Assembly (NCBI GenBank): GCA_017446645.1
Contig: JAFSQO010000382.1
Span: 1-9,405, forward strand
Direction: 5' to 3'
Source: Synergistaceae bacterium
Lineage (GTDB): Bacteria > Synergistota > Synergistia > Synergistales > Aminobacteriaceae
DNA: 9,405 bases
In this document: positions 5,788 to 9,405 of the stretch, in pieces
How the letters are laid out: every line of letters begins with the position of its first letter
How positions within the stretch are numbered: the first letter of the stretch is position 1
Notes under the pieces: model-generated
Seen by the model: only the letters and a program-made list of their open reading frames with translations
Database searches by the model: none
What the model was told of the DNA's origin: nothing
Made by a program: the position numbers and the translations under genes

Positions 5788-7735
5788 TGCCGTTGCCGTT
5801 TTCTTCCTGTTCTTTATGCTCTGCAAGCTGTTCTCTGAGTTCTTCGGGCTGCAATACCTGAATGTTCTCTCTGTTCTTCATAACCCAGCGTCCTATCTCG
5901 TCAAGTGAGTCAAGCCTTACGCAAAGGATTCTAGCCTCATTGTCTTCGTCATCAGGGGTCAAAGTCTGAGAAACGTCCCAAGTTATCCGCCGGACTTCAT
6001 CGAGTAAGGCCGGAGCGATTCTGAGTCGGACTTCAAACTTTTTAGAGTTAAGTTGCTCATTGCGTGATAAATCATGAGTGTTGTTGTAGATAACTACTTG
6101 CCTTGAGTCAGGTTTGTCGGATTTCCATAACGGCCTGAGAATCCTAGCAAATATCGCAAGCACAAGCAATGCTATTACGAAATAAATATAAATGCTGTAC
6201 TTGGCCCACCTGAATTCCCATACACTTTGCCAGGGTTTGCGGGACTCCTTATCGCTAAGTTCTGAAAGTCTCATGATCTCGTAGTGGATTTCGTCTGAAT
6301 CCTTTAACCTATCGCCAAATAATTGAGGCACAAATCTTTCGGGAAGCTCGTTGATTATCCAGTGAAGGTCTTTAAGTGAGAGTTTTGACGCAGTGATTCT
6401 TGCACCGGGTGTTAATTTTCTGGACATCCAGTCAAGAATCTCAAGGGAATTCTTGTCTGGTGGGAATTTGCTCCAGATATTTCGCGGGAAAATCGAATAC
6501 AAATCATAATATCTCGTTCCTGCAAGATTAATCCATTCTTTGACGGTGTCATGCTTCTCATTCTGCAAAATCCCAGTAAGAGTCCTGAAATCATGAGGCG
6601 AGGCGTTCCTGATGTTCTCCCCAAAATTTTCGAGGACGTAATCGAGTTTGTCATTGCCAAGAGTGCCGACTATGAGCGAAATTCTCTCAGCAGTCTGCAT
6701 TGTCTCAGTCTCGTTGAGTCCCTCACAGAGCTTTATGATTCTGGGATCACCTGCAAATGCTTCGGCCTGCTTCTTAGTGTTGAGCAGTGTCCCGTATGAC
6801 GATATTAACACTTCAGTAACATAAGGCTCCATGACTTCCCAATAGACTTCTGGCATCTCTCGGACATACATTGAGTAATTGCGTTCGTTGAGGATTTTCT
6901 GAACGTCTGACTCAGCGTTCCATGCAATCGAAGCTACGTCATATACACTCCATGCAATCATAGTCCAGCCAATAATCGGTGCTGCACCTGCTGCCAGTTT
7001 GCCTATTGAACTTGCTGCAATCTTCTTGTATATAACTGAATTCGCGAACTTTTGAGCCAAGTAGCCTGCGATTTTGCTCCTGAACATTAAGATAATCCCG
7101 CCAGCTGCAGTTGCTCCGGTTAATTTAAGGTCCGGGTATTTGTTTTCGAGTCTGCTCAGTGAGTCAGCGACTATCTTTGCGCCGTTATCCTGAGCCGAAG
7201 TGTTTTGCCTGATGTATGCACGGCTCATTGGGTTTCTGTCAGAAGCGAGGAGGACTATGCTGCCTAGCTTGTAGAAATTCTCGATTTCGTTCTGCAAGGA
7301 GTCTCCCCATTTCTCTTCCAAGTCGCGCAAGAAGTCATCATAGGGTTCTGCGAAGTTAAACGCTATAGTCTCCTGAATGTCATTGATTATGTCGCCGTAG
7401 TTAGTGCCGAGCTGTAGCCCGCGAGTCCCCCAGGTAAGTTCGCCGGTTTTGTCAGCGATTGAGTCATTGACTGTCTTCTCAAGTTTCTCTGACATTCCGA
7501 GTGCCTTCCATTGAGAACGGTAGAGTCTGAGAAAGTTATTACGGCTCTTCCTGACAGCGTCCCGGAAGTTCATGCGTTCCAGGTCAGATAAAGGCTCGCC
7601 CAATTCTGCAAGGGCTGCGTTGAAATCCTCCTCGCGCTCTGTTTCTGTCTTGTGGACGTTAATTTGTTCAGCGCAAAGTACTTCACAGGCTATGAAAAAT
7701 ATCACGAGAGCAGCAAGCAATAATTTTCTCATCAT
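5771..7735 (-). CDS. Membrane-anchored protein with extracytoplasmic paralogue domain and cytoplasmic WCX-like domain
   Basis: A 654-residue protein of unrecognised family. Residues 1-22 form a signal peptide (MMRKLLLAALVIFFIAC...). An acidic linker follows (about 23-60), then a mainly helical region (65-505) homologous to the whole mature part of the upstream gene product. Two Gly/Ala-rich hydrophobic stretches lie at about 205-217 and 246-272. A clear transmembrane helix covers 513-531 (YSIYIYFVIALLVLAIFA), followed by R531, R534 and K538, so the C-terminus should be cytoplasmic. Residues 567-640 resemble the WYL C-terminal extension (WCX): FEVRLRIAP, ITWDVSQ, LDEIGRWVMK and VLQPEELREQ. No HTH or WYL core is present. 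The tail is Glu/Asn/Gly-rich. The ATG shares ATGA with the upstream stop and has AAGGAG 8 nt ahead. A sensor or membrane-complex role is inference only. Confidence 0.88.
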   Translation of the reverse strand: MMRKLLLAALVIFFIACEVLCAEQINVHKTETEREEDFNAALAELGEPLSDLERMNFRDAVRKSRNNFLRLYRSQWKALGMSEKLEKTVNDSIADKTGELTWGTRGLQLGTNYGDIINDIQETIAFNFAEPYDDFLRDLEEKWGDSLQNEIENFYKLGSIVLLASDRNPMSRAYIRQNTSAQDNGAKIVADSLSRLENKYPDLKLTGATAAGGIILMFRSKIAGYLAQKFANSVIYKKIAASSIGKLAAGAAPIIGWTMIAWSVYDVASIAWNAESDVQKILNERNYSMYVREMPEVYWEVMEPYVTEVLISSYGTLLNTKKQAEAFAGDPRIIKLCEGLNETETMQTAERISLIVGTLGNDKLDYVLENFGENIRNASPHDFRTLTGILQNEKHDTVKEWINLAGTRYYDLYSIFPRNIWSKFPPDKNSLEILDWMSRKLTPGARITASKLSLKDLHWIINELPERFVPQLFGDRLKDSDEIHYEIMRLSELSDKESRKPWQSVWEFRWAKYSIYIYFVIALLVLAIFARILRPLWKSDKPDSRQVVIYNNTHDLSRNEQLNSKKFEVRLRIAPALLDEVRRITWDVSQTLTPDDEDNEARILCVRLDSLDEIGRWVMKNRENIQVLQPEELREQLAEHKEQEENGNGNDNAE

Positions 7736-9174
7736 CTATGATTCTCCTTATTATATGAAATCTGCCAGGGTTTTCGAGAGTCCTTATCATCAATTCGTGA
7801 CAGTCTCGAAATTTCATGCTCGATATACCATGAATCATAATTTACTGCAAATAATTCGGGCATAAATTTTTCTGGAAGTTCCTCGACCACCCACAACAAT
7901 TTGTCTTTCTTGAGGCTGCACGCTGTCTTGCACTCTTGAGGAGTCAAGTTTTTCGCGAGTGCCTGAAAGATTCTCAGGGAGTCATTATCTTGATTGAATT
8001 TCGCCCACGCATCAATAGGCAAATAATTATAAAGCCTGTAGCATTCCTTATCACCCGCAAGTTTCAGCCAACCCAGTAAAGTATTGAGTCCCAACTCACG
8101 CAGCATTACTACAAGTTTCTCGAACTCCTGAATGTCCGCTGACTTGATATAACTCCCAAGATTTATGATTATCTCACTTAATGCATAATTATCTTCATCT
8201 GTGACGGCTTGAATCAAAGCTACACGGTCATTATAGAATCTTTGCTCAAGACTGGAAAGTCCTTCATTGAATTTTCTCATTGCCGGGGTGTTCTCAAGTT
8301 CGATTCCCCTGTTGACGTTAAGAATTAATTTCTCGTAGGCAAATATAAATGCGTCACGGACGTATGCCTCGATTCCTTCCCAGTAAATTAACGGAACCTC
8401 ATTATAATACATTGAGTGATTCAGTGTGTAGAACTTCTCACGCAGGACACCTTCGGCTTCACTTGCCATTGAGTAAATATCCCAGGCACTCCAGAGCATC
8501 ATAGCCAGGCCAGTCAAGGGGACTATGCTCGCGGCAATTTTCCCGGCAGCACTTCCCGTGAATTTTCGCATTAGCAATTTCGTAACGTAGGACTCTAAAT
8601 ACCTTCGGGCAAGCAAAATCATTCCTCCGCCGATTAACTTTGCTCCAGTCAATCTGAAGTCAGGATACTTTGCAGAGAGTTCACCGGAAATATTTTTCAT
8701 GATGTCCTCGCCCCTGTCCTCTGTTACTGAGTCATAGTCGCGCCGTAAATATGCCTGAGCCATTGGGTTATTCTCAAGCTCGAAATATAGATCATAGTGA
8801 TTTCTCTGGTAAAAAATTAATATCTCGCTGCGCAGCTGGTCCGCCCAAATAAGCTCGAACTCCTGAAGGAATTTCTCGTAGTCTCTCGAAAAATTGAACT
8901 CGACAGAACGCTGAATCTTGCCGATTATGTTGTTCATGTTCATGCCGAGTTGAATGCCCTTCGTGCCTGTCATTAATTTGCTGGTATTTTCCCGGAATGC
9001 AGAGTCAATTGCCTGCTTCAGCTTTGACTCCGCATTGAATACCTCCCAGCGTTTTTTGTAGAGGTTCAGGAAATTATTTTTTGCAGTTTCTAACGGTATC
9101 TTGTTCATGTCGACTTCAGCAAAAGCACCGGAGGCTATGAACGAGAGAATCAGAGCAAGAATTATTTTTCGCAT
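7732..9174 (-). CDS. Secreted or membrane-associated paralogue of the WCX-anchored protein
   Basis: A 480-residue protein with no family I recognise. A classic signal peptide (MRKIILALILSFIASGAFA) with an AFA/E cleavage site after residue 19 sends it across the membrane. The mature part aligns throughout with residues 66-505 of the downstream gene product. Residues 33-122 match in 36 of 90 positions by hand. Shared blocks are GTKGIQLG, NPMAQAYLRR, KYPDFRLTGA, a hydrophobic pair at about 175-190 and 210-236, and DKDSRKPWQ (463-471). It then stops nine residues later, without the transmembrane helix and WCX-like domain of its partner. The open frame extends to a TTG at 9261, but the ATG at 9174 has GAAGGG 7 nt ahead, begins the signal peptide and forms TAATG with the previous stop, so it is chosen. 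The stop overlaps the next start (ATGA). Confidence 0.88.
   Translation of the reverse strand: MRKIILALILSFIASGAFAEVDMNKIPLETAKNNFLNLYKKRWEVFNAESKLKQAIDSAFRENTSKLMTGTKGIQLGMNMNNIIGKIQRSVEFNFSRDYEKFLQEFELIWADQLRSEILIFYQRNHYDLYFELENNPMAQAYLRRDYDSVTEDRGEDIMKNISGELSAKYPDFRLTGAKLIGGGMILLARRYLESYVTKLLMRKFTGSAAGKIAASIVPLTGLAMMLWSAWDIYSMASEAEGVLREKFYTLNHSMYYNEVPLIYWEGIEAYVRDAFIFAYEKLILNVNRGIELENTPAMRKFNEGLSSLEQRFYNDRVALIQAVTDEDNYALSEIIINLGSYIKSADIQEFEKLVVMLRELGLNTLLGWLKLAGDKECYRLYNYLPIDAWAKFNQDNDSLRIFQALAKNLTPQECKTACSLKKDKLLWVVEELPEKFMPELFAVNYDSWYIEHEISRLSRIDDKDSRKPWQISYNKENHR
7744..7749 (-). promoter_or_regulatory. Ribosome binding site inside the end of the upstream gene
   Basis: The minus strand reads AAGGAG 8 nt before the first ATG (7735) of the WCX-bearing gene. 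It fixes the first of the two adjacent ATGs as the start. The site is read as Lys-Glu codons in the last residues (NKENHR) of the upstream protein. Confidence 0.75.
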
Positions 9175-9405
9175 TAATTCACCCTTCGCCATATTTCTTT
9201 GCGAGTCAATATACTGACTGCCCAGAAGATTCCGGATAACATGACGGCCAATGCAAACCACGCTGCTGCCTTAAGACTTTCAGCAAAATAGAGGACGTAA
9301 ACGCTTCCCGTTAAGAGCGCAAGACCGTAAATCTGCCACAAAATTTTCACGCGTCTGATAAAGGCAAGGATCAACGCAAAAGTGACAATAATTACCAGTC
9401 CGCAC
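9174..9405 (-). CDS. Multi-pass membrane protein, C-terminal part (5'-partial)
   Basis: Only the last 77 codons are in the window. The frame stays open through the right edge, with no stop before nt 9404, so the TTG at 9374 need not be the start. The fragment is strongly hydrophobic with about three transmembrane segments: VIIVTFALILAFI, then RRVKILWQ, then IYGLALLTGSVYVLYF, a short loop, AAAWFALAVMLSGIFWAVSIL, and a basic tail TRKEIWRRVN that suggests a cytoplasmic C-terminus. The family is not recognisable from this fragment. The stop TAA overlaps the next start by one base (TAATG), so it is the upstream member of the same operon as the two paralogues. It could be a membrane partner of those proteins. 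Confidence 0.75.
   Translation of the reverse strand, partial: CGLVIIVTFALILAFIRRVKILWQIYGLALLTGSVYVLYFAESLKAAAWFALAVMLSGIFWAVSILTRKEIWRRVN
9182..9187 (-). promoter_or_regulatory. Ribosome binding site that fixes the start at 9174
   Basis: The minus strand reads GAAGGG, 7 nt ahead of the ATG at 9174 and inside the end of the preceding membrane-protein gene. It favours the signal-peptide ATG over the longer open frame starting at the TTG at 9261. Confidence 0.65.

Noticed and set aside
5788..5826. TTG at 5826 as the start of the YbjQ-like gene
   Set aside because: It lacks a ribosome site, would overlap the upstream gene by 56 nt, and adds residues outside the family domain.
6412..6799. Open frames of 82 codons on both strands within the WCX-bearing gene
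   Set aside because: They are shadows of a long conserved coding sequence whose paralogue supports the main frame, and they show no recognisable protein features.
9175..9261. Longer N-terminus for the 480-residue exported protein from a TTG at 9261
   Set aside because: It would bury a classic signal peptide behind 29 residues and overlap the membrane-protein gene; the ATG at 9174 has its own ribosome site.

Overview
The window is a densely packed bacterial chromosome segment with no RNA genes, mobile elements or CRISPR. It has moderately AT-rich codon use and Shine-Dalgarno starts. The host looks like an anaerobic, amino-acid-using bacterium, perhaps Synergistota or Bacillota. That guess rests only on general style (a glutamate dehydrogenase gene, a Cys-rich YrpB-type flavin oxidoreductase, codon use) and is weak.

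Left part, 1-2349, plus strand: the 3' portion of recG (its beginning lies outside the window) overlaps recX by an ATGA junction, giving a small DNA-repair/recombination unit. RecX runs 12 nt into the convergent flavin oxidoreductase gene.

Middle, 2338-5449: two minus-strand metabolic genes, an FMN-dependent NPD/YrpB-type oxidoreductase and an NAD(P)-dependent glutamate dehydrogenase. They are separated by a clear intrinsic terminator and are therefore probably transcribed independently. The dehydrogenase has a near-consensus promoter (TTGACA, 17 bp, TAGAAT). That promoter overlaps the control region of a divergent plus-strand hotdog-fold thioesterase of the PaaI type.

Right part, 5455-9405, minus strand: a tightly overlapping four-gene operon entering from beyond the right edge, and the most interesting part of the window. 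In transcription order it holds (i) the C-terminal end of a multi-pass membrane protein; (ii) a 480-residue protein with a signal peptide; (iii) a 654-residue paralogue of (ii), about 40% identical over a hand-aligned 90-residue block, which carries an extra transmembrane helix and a predicted cytoplasmic domain; and (iv) a YbjQ-family protein. The junctions are TAATG, ATGA and a 17-nt overlap, so translational coupling is likely. The extra domain of (iii) resembles the WCX module normally found at the C-terminus of WYL-domain transcription factors, but here it lacks the HTH and the WYL core and sits on a membrane anchor. I recognise no known system with this layout. A working inference is an envelope-spanning sensor or membrane complex in which a secreted or membrane-associated paralogue pairs with a membrane-anchored one that reports to the cytoplasm.
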